NCBI GenBank assembly: GCA_029298735.1
Contig: JANSLP010000106.1
Location: forward strand, 30,475 to 94,474
Length of the DNA stretch: 64,000 nucleotides
Source of the DNA: Ophiostoma sp. CBS 140.51
Lineage: Eukaryota; Ascomycota; Sordariomycetes; Ophiostomatales; Ophiostomataceae
Direction of reading: 5' to 3'
The translations under genes and the position numbers were made by a program. The notes beneath the pieces were generated by a model. That model made no database searches. It was not told the DNA's origin and saw only the letters and a list, made by a program, of their open reading frames with translations. Of this stretch, positions 1 to 10,046 are shown in pieces (position 1 is the stretch's first letter; each line of letters starts with the position of its first letter).

Positions 1-1143
1 ACGTCACAACCACCACCATCTACAGACAGCCGGATACCGCGCACGCCGGGGCCAATACCGCACCCACAAGACAGTATATCACCAATACCAGATACGCTGC
101 CCAGCCCGCTACCACTCACGTCACCACCACCATCTACACCACCCACGTCATCGTTCCCCTCGCTCAAACGCCGCCGCGCCCTGTCCGACGTCGACGGTCC
201 CAACACGGCCGCCCTCTGTTGCAAGAAGAGGAGACTGCGCCGTTTTCTCATCACGTCCCGCCTGTCACAGCCCTTCTCCCAACCCGCCACGCACATTCTC
301 AACAGAGAGTCCGTCGCGGCCGGCGACAAGCGGTTCCTCAAGTTGGCCGCCATTATGAATGCAAGGCGCATCGCCAAAACCTCGTCACCGACGACCTCGC
401 TGACTCCGACGACCCCCGTGGCCAGCGAAGTCTTGAGGCGAGCTGCCATGGCCAACCGTCTACGACGACGCATCTATGCCGAAGCCACGGCCGCCTCGAC
501 CGCCGGTCGTCCACTGACAGGCATTCCTTTGTCGTTGATGGCCAACATGGCCAATGCACGATTTACGATTGTGCCGGTCTCTACCGCGGCGGCAATGGCA
601 GGGAGGGTTCCGACACAGTCGTCGAGCACACCGACGACGACAACGACGACCGCCGCCGAAGTCGCTTCGTCGGCCGTTTTTGCCGCCGTCACGCCCGTCC
701 CGGTAGGGGCTGTAAGTGTGGGTATCAGTGGTGGCAGGTGGAAACCGGCGTCCGTCCTGAAATCACCACCACTGGCGGCCCACCGCCCGATTGTGCGTGC
801 CGTCTCGAGAAGTCCAAAGCTCAGGCCGAGAGATGCAAGGCCGCACACCCGACCGAGTCGGATCGAGTCAGTCGAGACATCACCTACCTGCTACGCCAGT
901 ACAGAGGACGACGACTCGGAATGCTCGTTCCCCACCAGCGAACACGACCACAACGGCGACGACGACGACACCTCCGACACGGAAGACGTCTATGCCGATT
1001 TCAGCGTACTCTTTAGCAGCGACACGGCCGGCGACGAGCTGGACGATCTAGACGGACTCGATGGACTGGACGGGCTCGACGGGCTTGACGACTACATGGA
1101 CGAGCTGGACGGCATTGCACACCTGCCGAGGCAGGCGACATAG
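1..1143 (+). CDS. Conserved fungal protein of unknown function, 5' end outside window
   Basis: One reading frame is open from the first base to the stop at 1141-1143, so the start lies upstream; the first in-frame ATG in the window (343) falls inside the conserved part. Residues encoded around 200-350 form a basic segment (KKRRLRRFLITSRLSQPFSQ, then PATHILNRE) that I recognise as a conserved block of uncharacterised Pezizomycotina proteins. The middle is Ser/Thr/Ala-rich and low in complexity. The C-terminus is strongly acidic, with a short LDG tandem repeat followed by DDYMDELDG. No enzyme motif, signal peptide or membrane segment is visible. A basic N-terminal patch with an acidic tail would suit a nuclear protein, but that is inference. 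It is convergent with the 2EXR gene on the other strand. Confidence 0.7.
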   Translation, partial: TSQPPPSTDSRIPRTPGPIPHPQDSISPIPDTLPSPLPLTSPPPSTPPTSSFPSLKRRRALSDVDGPNTAALCCKKRRLRRFLITSRLSQPFSQPATHILNRESVAAGDKRFLKLAAIMNARRIAKTSSPTTSLTPTTPVASEVLRRAAMANRLRRRIYAEATAASTAGRPLTGIPLSLMANMANARFTIVPVSTAAAMAGRVPTQSSSTPTTTTTTAAEVASSAVFAAVTPVPVGAVSVGISGGRWKPASVLKSPPLAAHRPIVRAVSRSPKLRPRDARPHTRPSRIESVETSPTCYASTEDDDSECSFPTSEHDHNGDDDDTSDTEDVYADFSVLFSSDTAGDELDDLDGLDGLDGLDGLDDYMDELDGIAHLPRQAT

Positions 1144-1200
1144 TGCGTGGGTGCGTAGCCGGTAGGCGTGCAGGACAAAAAGAAGAACAAATCATGATAC

Positions 1201-1366
1201 CAGGCGTTTAGGTGGGACGGTCATATTCATATTCACAACAGGCATTACTCATATTCATATTCATATCAGGTTCGCATAAAATCAAATAAAAATGAAATGA
1301 AAATAATACACAATACACAATACACAATACACAATACACAATGAACAATACGCAATAAACAATGTA
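1201..1366. repeat. Short tandem repeats downstream of the first gene
   Basis: Two simple repeats lie between two convergent genes. About 1226-1268 holds repeats of ATTCAT/CATATT, and about 1307-1364 holds a 7-bp unit (ACACAAT) in about six copies that decays into GAACAAT/GCAATAA variants. There is no coding potential, and this is the likely 3' UTR and terminator region for both flanking genes. Confidence 0.75.
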
Positions 1367-1400
1367 ATTCTATGCTCGCTTTGCATTCCTCGCGGTCGCT

Positions 1401-2960
1401 TTACTCCTCCTTAAACCTAAAAAGAATGGCCTGCTCTAACGGCGGCATCCCCGCATCCATGGCCCTTCCAATCAACAACTCGCTCGGCTCGTCCGCCAGG
1501 TCCGCTCGCCACTGTGCCATGTGGTACAAGTACCGCATCGCCAGGATTCGTAGGTTTTGAATCGTGTGGGAGGGTCGAAGCAGCTCCCGCAAAAAGCCGG
1601 CATTGCCAATCCGCAGTCCGCCCAGGCGGCCTCTCAAGTGGGCTCTGCCTTCGCTGCCAGTACTCTCGCTGCTGTCAGTCACCCTCACTTCGTTCGTGCG
1701 CTCCCGCAGTGGCCTCACTTTACTTAGCGCGTGGATGCGCTGCAACGTCTTGCGGTCACTCAACGGCACAAAAAACATTTGCTCTTCCGGTGACGCCGCA
1801 CTCCCAAACAGGCCACTCGCCACCGCCTGCTCGCGCGTCCCCGACACGACAATCTCGTCAAAGTAGACCATGAGCTGGGGTGGTGGCGATTGCGGCCGCT
1901 GCGCCGCCGCCTCGGCCACTCTTTGTAGGAGCGGGAAAATGGAGCGGCCGACATGCGACCGCAGCAGTTCGTGCTCGACAGCGATGCCGCCGCCGCTGCG
2001 GACCGCCTCGTCGAGGCAGCCAATGAGCTGGTGCTGCGCGAGGTCGGCAATGCTCACGGTGCTCTGGGGGTTCAGAGCTCGTGGAGCGGGCTCTGAATCA
2101 TCCTCTGACGCCGACGCCACCGGCGCCAGGGGTGGTGGTGGCCCTGGAGGAGGAGGAGCCGGCGGCCCTGGTTGCGGCACCCGCCAGATGGACACCTCCT
2201 CCTCTGCCGGCAATCCCGGCGCCTCGGGCGGGTCCATGACATTCTGCGGCGGCGTCCGCGATCCGTCGCCCCGCGTGGCCCTCCCGAGTAAGTAATAGTC
2301 GACCGGCCGTCTGCTGTTCAAGAGTATTGTATCCCTCCGTGGATCAAACCACACGGGCTGGCCCTCGGCGCCAATGGTCCACCGCCCCGAGCGCATGGCT
2401 GCCGCTCTCGATTCAAAACACGTGCTGACCATGGCCTGGGGCATACGGCTGCCCGCGCCGGCACGGGCGCCTGTGGGCACGACGCGGCCGTACTGAATGG
2501 TGCCGCCCGCTGCGGCAACCACTCCTAAATTGGAGGTGGCAGCGATCTCGGCTTCGTCGGGCACCAAGGGTCGGAGTTCAATGACCCGCCGCGGCAACGA
2601 CTCGGTCCAGATGGCGCTTCGGATCTCGGCAGGTAGACTGGAAAAGGTGACGCGGGGTTTGGATGGAGGAGGGGGTGGTGCAACATTGGACGGTTCGGTG
2701 TCATTGTCGGGTGTTGCTGTATTTGTTGGCGCCTCTGCCTCTTCCTCTGCCGGTTCAGGAGCCGACTCGGGGACTGGTGTCTCCTCCTCATCTCGTGCTG
2801 CCCGTCTCAGCTCATCGGCAAACGGCAATGGCGGACCAGCCCTGATGGGCGGGTTTTGCCGGATGAAAAGTGCAGTCTGCATGAGAGCAGGTAGTCGTGG
2901 TGGTGGAGGTGGGGAGCTGTGTGGCAATGATGATAAGGATGATGCTGATGAAGATGCCAT
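1401..2960 (-). CDS. 2EXR domain-containing protein
   Basis: A single uninterrupted frame of 519 aa begins at ATG 2960 and ends in TAA at 1401-1403. After a Pro/Glu/Thr-rich disordered N-terminus, the block VTFSSLPAEIRSAIWTESLP followed by RRVIEL (about residues 104-130) is the signature of the fungal 2EXR domain: F-x-x-LP-x-EIR-x-x-IW-x-x-x-LP-x-R. Later segments such as PQAMVSTCFESRAAAM and VWFDPRRDTILLNSR match the usual continuation, in which the domain predicts residues bound as a large hydrophobic globule. A proline-rich insert sits near the middle. The family is large in Sordariomycetes, is F-box-like in sequence and has no assigned biochemical activity. No intron is required. Confidence 0.85.
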   Translation of the reverse strand: MASSSASSLSSLPHSSPPPPPRLPALMQTALFIRQNPPIRAGPPLPFADELRRAARDEEETPVPESAPEPAEEEAEAPTNTATPDNDTEPSNVAPPPPPSKPRVTFSSLPAEIRSAIWTESLPRRVIELRPLVPDEAEIAATSNLGVVAAAGGTIQYGRVVPTGARAGAGSRMPQAMVSTCFESRAAAMRSGRWTIGAEGQPVWFDPRRDTILLNSRRPVDYYLLGRATRGDGSRTPPQNVMDPPEAPGLPAEEEVSIWRVPQPGPPAPPPPGPPPPLAPVASASEDDSEPAPRALNPQSTVSIADLAQHQLIGCLDEAVRSGGGIAVEHELLRSHVGRSIFPLLQRVAEAAAQRPQSPPPQLMVYFDEIVVSGTREQAVASGLFGSAASPEEQMFFVPLSDRKTLQRIHALSKVRPLRERTNEVRVTDSSESTGSEGRAHLRGRLGGLRIGNAGFLRELLRPSHTIQNLRILAMRYLYHMAQWRADLADEPSELLIGRAMDAGMPPLEQAILFRFKEE

Positions 2961-3746
2961 TGAAGAAGAATAGAATTGAAATGGATTGAAACTGCTCTAT
3001 TATACGACTCCTCAATTCCTTTTGGAATTCAAAAAATAAATAAAAAAATATGTCGGTGCCTGACCCAGGCTGCAGGATTTCACAATATGTTTTGAGAGGA
3101 TTGAGCTTAAATGTCTTGGAACAGCTGAATCCGTCAATTGGAAAAGGCGGCTTTATTTATTCTTTCCTTCGTCTGATACAGCTCCATCTAGGCACCGGTG
3201 ATTGCAGCTCCCGTTTGCACGTCTACACGTCCCGGGGAAAGAGTGCCGTCAAGCGAGGCATTCTCGGGGTAAGTGCGTGTGGTGACGCTCAGATGTTTTG
3301 TTTGGCGGTGCAAAGTACGGAATACACTTTGGTGATTGGTTGTCTTGTTTGGGCTTGGCGCAAGGCGCTCCAATTAGCACCGCCTTGAAAGGCTGAATTC
3401 GCTGTGAAGAGGCCTGTGGGGGCCTTCACTTACACAGTGGTTGTGGATGGTAGAAACAGAAAAAGAAAAAGAAAAAAAAAAAGAGAAGGGGTTGTTTATT
3501 CAAGCAGTAAACAGATCACTCTATCGATTTTGAAGAATTGACGACAAACTTGCACAGTTTTTACACCCGCTTCGTGGTGGCTTCTGTTGGCGGCTTCTGT
3601 ATGATTATGATTCTTGAGAATTGGGTGAAAAGGGGGGGCGGGGAGGAATTGTGAAATCGTGCTACGTAGAATAGTGATGTTTACATCTTCTACGAATAAA
3701 ATACTAAAAGAAATTACAGCAAAGATGGAATGAAAAGATATGAAGC
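2961..3746. other. Intergenic, no supported gene
   Basis: Only short open frames without recognisable protein features are present. The stretch contains an A-rich tract near 3462-3483 and AT-rich DNA. It is the upstream region of the 2EXR gene and the downstream region of the F-box-like pseudogene. Confidence 0.6.
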
Positions 3747-4450
3747 TCAATGGATCTCCATGGAGGGAGATGCGTTGAATACAGAAAGTTGAACAAAAGT
3801 TGAACAACGATGAATTCGAAAAAGGGAAAATAAGAGAGAGGAGAGAAGACAACAAATCGTCTTTCTTTTTAAGCCTTTTACTTTTAACAACAGCACATCA
3901 CCTCTTAACTTTACGAAGTAGTTGGCACGTAAATTTTTATTTAGTTGATTCTCCTCCCGAGGCGGCGCGTAGCGGCAGTACGGCGGCAGCAGCTCGGCCA
4001 GGGGCGCCAGCACGGTTTCGTAGCTACTAAAGTACTCTGGAAAGGGCCGCTCGTCGGGGGCCGCCCGCTTCACAACGGCTGCGTCGACGGCATGGCTCTG
4101 CGCTTTCTCCCCACTCTTGGAGGGATGGAAGTACAGGCAATGCTCGCATACGTAGTGGTTTGGGCAGTTGTAGGCGACGGCCGCAAGAAGGTCGAAAAGC
4201 TCGGGCGGTGTGACTTGCTGGCGTACCGGGGGCCAGGTCGGCCACGCCTTGCAAAAGATCACAGAAGCTCAGGAACGTCAGGGCAAGAACGGCCTTGTCG
4301 ACCCTTTTCAGGTGGCTAAAGACATTGTATGGGCCAGATGTAGAGGGCGTTGAAAAGGCGGTTGTTGTCGCTATTGTTGTTGTTGCCAAGGTTGTTTGGC
4401 GAGGACTCTTCCTGCCCTCGGGGAAACTGCCGTCGTTTTGCACTGTGCAA
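3747..4450 (-). pseudogene. Frameshifted F-box-like protein, paralogue of the gene at 5326
   Basis: The protein similarity to the neighbouring gene at 5326-6117 runs through three reading frames. One frame gives NRLFNALYIWP, the next gives YNVFSHLKRVDKAVLALTF then GVADL, and the third gives TPPELFDLLAAVAYNCPNHY then VCEHCLYFHP. The frame changes fall at a three-base and a five-base G run on the + strand (4331-4333 and 4228-4232), and each is explained by one surplus base. The aligned neighbour reads IVYTNIFNHADAADRAALAL and RPEFLDVLTSMAHNMPDHYV. The C-terminus runs into low-complexity sequence before the stop at 3747. Two frameshifts in about 110 bp argue for a pseudogene; base-calling errors in homopolymers remain possible. 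The 5' limit is uncertain. Confidence 0.6.
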
Positions 4451-5325
4451 GTTGTTGTTGGGAGCAAACTGTAAATATGACGAGGGAAATGTGAAACATG
4501 AAAAGGAGAGTACCGCTTTTCGATGACGGTATGGGATGCAAAGATGCAGAGATGCAGAGATGCGGGAAGCAGAATGTTGAAACACAATCGTTGCGTAGGG
4601 AAAGAGAATTTTTTGAGAAAAGAAATATTTGTATATAAAGCAATGACTCAAATGTACATGTAGTAATTCGCACAGAGTGCAAATTGGTAATTAAGTGAGG
4701 ACATATAAAGACTAAACCCAACGGCAGAACAAGTACTACGATGACGAGTAGACTTGCCATGCCCTAAGGACGCTGAGGAAGCATGTGAGGCAAGTTCCCT
4801 TGCGGGAGCGCCCGAGTTCATCAGTCGATCAAAGCTTAAATCAAGGGTCAGGTTTCAACTCTGAAATATTACTTGAATAGCTGCAGAGACTGCTGCAAAT
4901 GCTGCTGCTTTGCCTACCCTACTGGAGTTCTGGCCTGTTTTTTCTTTCCGCCCTTCCTATTTCGGTCATATAAGTCGTCGTCGCAATTACGTGCTAAGAA
5001 CAAGGCTACTCGAATTTGACTACATAGCATAACAAGGCTGTTTTTATGACCATATGCACCAACAAACATCTCGTCATTGATATGTCACGAGACAAATTTG
5101 AAAACTCAAAATAAATTTACCTCTTATGTCATACTGGCACTGTGTTGAATTGTTATCTACTCCTTGTTAGTAATGTTGTTTTTTCAAGACTTGTCCGTCA
5201 CTTGTTATGTTTATTGTCTGAATTTCTCTTTATCTATATAGTCTCCTTTTCTTCTTTTTGCCCTTACTTTTCCTGACACAAGGAGACACCCAATTCTATG
5301 TGAAAAGAATTTTACCCGATCCATC
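4451..5325. other. AT-rich spacer between head-to-head F-box-like paralogues
   Basis: There is no supported gene here. Base composition is clearly more AT-rich than the surrounding genes, especially 4600-4740 and 5020-5230. As the two flanking paralogues diverge from it, it would hold both promoters. Confidence 0.55.
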
Positions 5326-6117
5326 ATGTTGCCTCAACAATTAACCACCCCTACTGATGGCACTCGATACGGAGACCAGCAAAGGGCATCAGTATCAGCT
5401 TCAACATCAACATCAACATCACCGTCAACATCCAAACAGCATGACCCACCATCTCTCCAAGACATTACTTTGCACGCCCTCGGAAATTGGATCGTCTACA
5501 CCAATATTTTCAATCATGCTGATGCAGCCGATAGAGCCGCCCTCGCACTCACATGCCGCACTCTGCGAGCGAGCATGGCTGGCGTGGCTGATGTGCCCAC
5601 ACTGCGCAAACGACTTCCACGACCAGAGTTTTTGGATGTCTTGACGTCGATGGCACACAACATGCCGGACCACTACGTATGTGAGCAATGCCTGTATTTG
5701 CATCGTGCAGAGGAAGGTGGCCACGCCAGGGATGCAGACCTCACCGTATCTGCATTGGATAGTGATGGCAGCAGTCAGGATCCTGAGGAGGAGGATAAAG
5801 AAATGGCAGAGGGACAACTACAGCCTGCGCCCACACCTATTCCTGGTACCATTGCCACATTCGCCGGTTGTGAGACGCTGTTGAGATCTTTAGCATTTTT
5901 ATGTAGCTTATTTTGTGCATGCAATGGTGGACTTGTCTCCTTGTTTTGTTTAGGATGCGCTCCTTTTTCTGGTGACAATTTGATTTTCATTGCTATACAG
6001 TTGACTTCTTTCCTCCTACTCTCCTCTCTATTTAATCTATGTTCCGCCGTGATAAGTCGCAACCTTGCATCGACCCCCATCTCAAAACTGGGCAATAGCC
6101 ATGTAAACAGATGGTAA
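5326..6117 (+). CDS. F-box-like protein with CxxC motif
   Basis: The open frame of 263 aa starts at ATG 5326 after a Ser/Thr/Gln-rich N-terminus. The segment SLQDITLHALGNWIVYTNIF followed by DRAALALTCRTLRASMAG resembles an F-box helical core (residues about 45-90). The segment DHYVCEQCLYLHR (about 120-132) carries the CxxC that recurs in fungal F-box-like proteins of unknown role. The last 70 residues turn abruptly into Cys/Leu/Phe-rich hydrophobic sequence that does not match the paralogue at 3747-4450. The true gene may therefore be spliced, shortened or itself decaying near 5880. The function is unknown; a substrate-receptor role in SCF ubiquitin ligases would be the family-based guess. 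Confidence 0.5.
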   Translation: MLPQQLTTPTDGTRYGDQQRASVSASTSTSTSPSTSKQHDPPSLQDITLHALGNWIVYTNIFNHADAADRAALALTCRTLRASMAGVADVPTLRKRLPRPEFLDVLTSMAHNMPDHYVCEQCLYLHRAEEGGHARDADLTVSALDSDGSSQDPEEEDKEMAEGQLQPAPTPIPGTIATFAGCETLLRSLAFLCSLFCACNGGLVSLFCLGCAPFSGDNLIFIAIQLTSFLLLSSLFNLCSAVISRNLASTPISKLGNSHVNRW

Positions 6118-6245
6118 AACTTGAAAAAGAAAACAAAAAATCCTGAACAATAGGCTTAGTCAACCGTTCTGATACAAACAAAAAAGGTCTTGTAGTAGTC
6201 CCCCTTCTCTCTTTAGCACAGGCTTCCTGCAAAGTTTCGAGTCGA

Positions 6246-6692
6246 TCAAATGTCATTAAAGTCTACAAGTATGTTCCTTTTCGAAGGGACAGTCGGCGGT
6301 CCAGTGTTGGCCGTCTTTTCTTGTCCTCCTGAGCCTTGAGCGTCTTGTTTGTCCTGGGTGTTCTGTCCGCAAGTGCAAGTCGTGTATTTCTTGTCCGTGC
6401 TGTCCTTGTTCTCCTTGCTGCTCTCCTTGGTATTGCCTGCTTTCATCGCTTCCTCCTTTCTCGCCTCCTCTTTCTCCAACCCTTCCACTAAAGTATGAAG
6501 TGCCCGGATCAGGCGGGAAACGACCATCACCCGCTTCAAGCCTGGTTTGACAGGAACGGGGTTGCTGTCGTTAAACAGCCAAAGCATAACGAGGACAATG
6601 TTGAGGAGTGTGAGCATGTACACGGCGAGCAGGGTCTCCAATATCAGCCTCGCGACATAAGCGAAAGAGTCGAGAATGGTCATTAGTTCCAT
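6246..6692 (-). CDS. Small predicted membrane protein with charged tail
   Basis: The 148-aa frame begins at ATG 6692. Residues about 5-40 are strongly hydrophobic (YVARLILETLLAVYMLTLLN continuing IVLVMLWLF), consistent with one long or two short membrane helices. They are followed by a basic stretch and a Glu/Lys-rich helical segment (about 70-105) that could form a coiled coil, then a hydrophilic tail with a CTCG motif. I do not recognise a family. The clear split between hydrophobic and charged halves makes a real gene more likely than chance, but no conservation can be tested here. Confidence 0.4.
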   Translation of the reverse strand: MELMTILDSFAYVARLILETLLAVYMLTLLNIVLVMLWLFNDSNPVPVKPGLKRVMVVSRLIRALHTLVEGLEKEEARKEEAMKAGNTKESSKENKDSTDKKYTTCTCGQNTQDKQDAQGSGGQEKTANTGPPTVPSKRNILVDFNDI

Positions 6693-7530
6693 TGTTTGAC
6701 GTGGACCGTCGGTTCAGTTGTTTGATACTGTGTCGGCTGATTGAGTGTAGCGTTAGTGTCGTACAAGGCAGAGTCAACTTGATGTCGTGAGCGAGGAGCA
6801 GAAAAACTGAGCGTTTGGTTGATTGCAGCCGTTTGTGAGAACAGCCAATGCTGGTATGGAAATGGATTGGAGATGGGGTTGGTGATGTGGATGCAGGCGA
6901 GGAAGAAACGAGAGAAATAATCACAGAAGAAATGGGGAAGAAGGGAGCTCAAAGGGAGAAACAATGCTTTGCTTCTTGTTTTCTATGACTGCCTTGTTCG
7001 TCCAACTGTGAGGTCGTTCCTTCTGCTTTCTTGTCTTCGTGGTCGCGGTCGTCCCTCCCCATTGCGGTCAAATCATTGCAGAGCTACTCCTTTTTTCATC
7101 AAAGAGAATAAAGGGGCTACAATAAGGAAGTCGCGTGTTGAACGCGAGTTCCTGTGCTGTTTCGAGCCCGTTAAGGGTCACAGCGGGAAAGAACACGGTC
7201 GTGAACTCAAGAAAACAGAAGGAACGACCGTTCAAGTTTGGGCCTAAAGAAGCAGTCGGAGAAATATTGCTACCGCTTAAGCTAATATGAAAGATGGAAA
7301 AGAAATCTAAATGCAAAAATCAAGAAAAAGGAACATTAAACGCAAAACGCAAAACGTAAACGCAAAAAATACAAATGCTGTTGCCAGTCTGGTCTATGCT
7401 CTACCGTCTTCCGTCTAGCCCCGTCCGTGTCCGTTGTCCATGCCTGTTGTCCAACCACCAATATCCTGTCCCGTCCAGCCCTGTCCCAGTCCCAGTCTCC
7501 ATCATAAATCATCATCCTCGCTCCCCTCAC
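6693..7530. other. Intergenic, no supported gene
   Basis: No frame here has recognisable protein features. A short repeat of CGCAAAA/CGTAAA units lies near 7338-7370, and C/T-rich sequence with repeated GTCC motifs runs through about 7400-7500, next to the 3' end of the HD-domain gene. Confidence 0.5.
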
Positions 7531-8406
7531 TTAACACTGGTTGCCTTCTTTGCCTTCTTTGCCTCCATCTCTGGCATCGTCGGCTGCTGGTTTGGCGAGT
7601 CCCCGGCTCCGCCACAGGGCTTCCCGCTCTTGCAGCAGCTCAACCGCCCACGCCCGCGTTTCCGGCAAAGCCATCTTGGTCGCCACATAGGCAAACTCGC
7701 CCAGGTCCACACGGCCCTCGCCGCGCTTCTCGTACTCGTGCATTTGTAGGAGCAGCTCCATCTTGTCGACGTCGTGGACAAACAAGCTCTCGGGGGTTTG
7801 CGAGTCTTCGTACTCTTGCCACACTGCGCGGATCTCGCGGCCAACGGCTCCTGAAGGGTCCCCCACCTTTCCTAGGAGAGTGCCCGTAATGTAGTCCATG
7901 GTCGAGGCTTCGCGGCGGCTCTTCTCCGGTTTGGGGACGCCGTCCACTGGTGTAATGTCGCCCACCAGCGCTTCGGCCATGTCGTGCACGAGGCACATTT
8001 TGATGCAGCGGTTCATGTCCAGAGTGGCGGCCAAATGCGGCGGGGCCAGCATCGAAATCAAAGACATGCGGTACATGTGGTCGGCAATGGACTCGCCGTA
8101 GGTGATGCCGAAGCGGCGCCAACCTTCACGTTTTGTCGTCTTCAAAAGTTCGAGGAGGTGGAAGTAGGGGAGGGGCGATGTTGTGCTGGGCGCGGGCTTG
8201 CTCTCGGGACCAAAAATGGCGTCGGTGGCCTTGTCGACGGTCCAGTCGCCGGCGATCTTAGGTGTCGGGACGACGCCGAGTTCTGGCAGCAATGTTAGCA
8301 GGGGGAAAGAGCGCAAGCGTGTGTCGTCGGTGGTTTTGAACTTACCTGCAATCAATTGCTCCGTGGTGAGTGCCGTGCCGTTCGGCGCGGGCTTGCTGTC
8401 GGCCAT
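7531..8406 (-). CDS. HD-domain 5'-deoxynucleotidase, HDDC2/YGK1 type
   Basis: This is the HDDC2/YfbR-like family, which removes phosphate from deoxynucleoside 5'-monophosphates in the cytosol. The metal-binding HD pattern is visible: RRFGITYGESIADHMYRMSL supplies the first His, CIKMCLVHDMAEALVGDI the central HD, and LFVHDVDKMELLLQMHEYEK the distal Asp. An intron at 8283-8345 (63 nt) is strongly suggested by its GTAAGT donor, CTAAC branch site and CCAG acceptor. It is a multiple of three, so the frame stays open with or without splicing: 291 aa unspliced, 270 aa spliced. Splicing joins LIA to ELGVVPTP and removes a stretch that looks foreign to the family. Start is ATG 8406. Confidence 0.88.
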   Translation of the reverse strand: MADSKPAPNGTALTTEQLIAGKFKTTDDTRLRSFPLLTLLPELGVVPTPKIAGDWTVDKATDAIFGPESKPAPSTTSPLPYFHLLELLKTTKREGWRRFGITYGESIADHMYRMSLISMLAPPHLAATLDMNRCIKMCLVHDMAEALVGDITPVDGVPKPEKSRREASTMDYITGTLLGKVGDPSGAVGREIRAVWQEYEDSQTPESLFVHDVDKMELLLQMHEYEKRGEGRVDLGEFAYVATKMALPETRAWAVELLQEREALWRSRGLAKPAADDARDGGKEGKEGNQC

Positions 8407-10046
8407 TGTGAGGCGGAAGAGAGTCTGTAGTCGTGGGAAGAGATAGTCGAGATTGCTGTTGAAGTGTGGAAGAGGAGTGATTGGATTGCTGGTAAACTCT
8501 GCTGGTAAACTCTGCTGGAAAGATATTTAAAGACGTCGTTTGTCGGCCGTCGTCTCGTTTGCTCGTCAACCTGTGTTGCGTTTGAAGTTAAAGTGAAAGT
8601 GAGAGTCAGAGTCAGAAGAAAAGGGGCAGTGACGACGAAAAAACTGGCCGCCAGCTACAAACTAGACTACTGTCGCAAAAGCCCTGGTTCCCCGCCATGC
8701 ACAATGACATGTAAACACAAGAGGCCGGTTTCGCGGGCGCTGTCGCTTATCGGGCGCAAACTTCAGGTACCGTTTCTGCCGTTATCGATGGCAGTCACCA
8801 ATCCTTGCTCTCTGATTAGGCCACCTGCCCACCACTGAGATCCACATATCTGGCTCGGCTTACTCCGGTTTTGGAGAGAGGGAAGCCGCATTTGCGATGG
8901 ATCAAAAACCACTTTGTTTGACGACGGTAGAAGACAAAAGAGCATTTAAGAAGGCTTTCCGTTTCGATATTAAATTTATTGAGTTTGTCTTCAGTTCGAA
9001 ATGTTCTGTTGTGATTTTATTCTCATTTTTAATTAATTTTAATGCATCAAAATTCAATGAAATTATTTAATCCAAAAAATATTCTGGAAAGCTATTCACG
9101 TAAACTTCATTCCAAAAATCTTTGAAAAATTAGGAAGATGATAAACAGATATTAATATGAAAACAATAACTTGTTTCATTTCAAAAAGTACTCTTCATGA
9201 GTTTCACATTGCTGTTGACCACGTTTTGCTAATTGCACCCTTCAGCAGTCCGTCCAGCGGTCCGGGCGCTAGCGTAGCGTCGCTGTAGACTTGTTGACTT
9301 TTAAGCCGCTCTCCTTCTTCAGTTTGTATTGTTTACTGCGATTGCTGGGGGCAACGCGACGGTTCCCGCCTGACGTCTTAGCGCAGTTTGCACCAAACTT
9401 TGGGGTTGCTCCCAAAGCTCTCAAGCAGGGCTGTCGCAAGAGGAGAAAAAAGAGCTTGTTGAGACTCGGCAGTTCAACATTTGCTTTCGAAGAAAATAAT
9501 TTGCTTCAGCGTCAAATCAGCATTTTATCATTCTCGCCTCACTTGTCCGACTCGTCCGCCACCTCCTCACGACCACCACCAGAATGAATGTCTGCCTGCT
9601 GCTGGCGTATTAGTGGCTGTGCTTCCTTTTGCACTTTCCTCTCTCTCTAGGCACACCTGCGACTGCCTGTGACGGCTAGCCCAACAAAGAAGGCACGAAC
9701 TTGCCGCCGTAGCTTATCCCGTCTCATCGACCAAAATAGTCTTGTGACGTCTCTCCGCACTTTTGTGTAGCCTCACATTTCTTTGACTTATCCATCAACT
9801 CGACACCCACGACTACCATCGACTACGTCGTATTCCATCAACCAGCGATCCCTTCCGATACCGAAACCGAAACTCGAACTCGAACTCGAACTCAAAGTCA
9901 GCCTCGTCCAGCATGCGCTGTTAGAAGAAGAGCGCGTGCTGCGACGACAAGTGATACCGTCACGAGCATACCGATCTCGATTCTCAGCCGGAGGTCACGT
10001 TCACCTAGCTTTTCGAACATACATCACACACCCTCCCACCGTCACA
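8407..10046. other. Long intergenic region with AT-rich core
   Basis: No supported gene is present. About 8960-9230 is conspicuously AT-rich. The stretch 9540-10046 leads into the gene starting at 10047 and is probably its promoter and 5' UTR. An in-frame ATG at 9783 would extend that protein by 88 residues, but those are compositionally odd, including a KLELELELK repeat. Confidence 0.5.

Noticed and set aside
3050..3388. 112-codon plus-strand frame beginning MSVPDPGCRIS
   Set aside because: No recognisable motif, biased composition at both ends, and nothing to set it apart from chance in that region.
9783..10046. N-terminal extension of the gene starting at 10047
   Set aside because: The extra 88 residues are compositionally odd and the downstream ATG has a better context and a more protein-like beginning; transcript data could overturn this.
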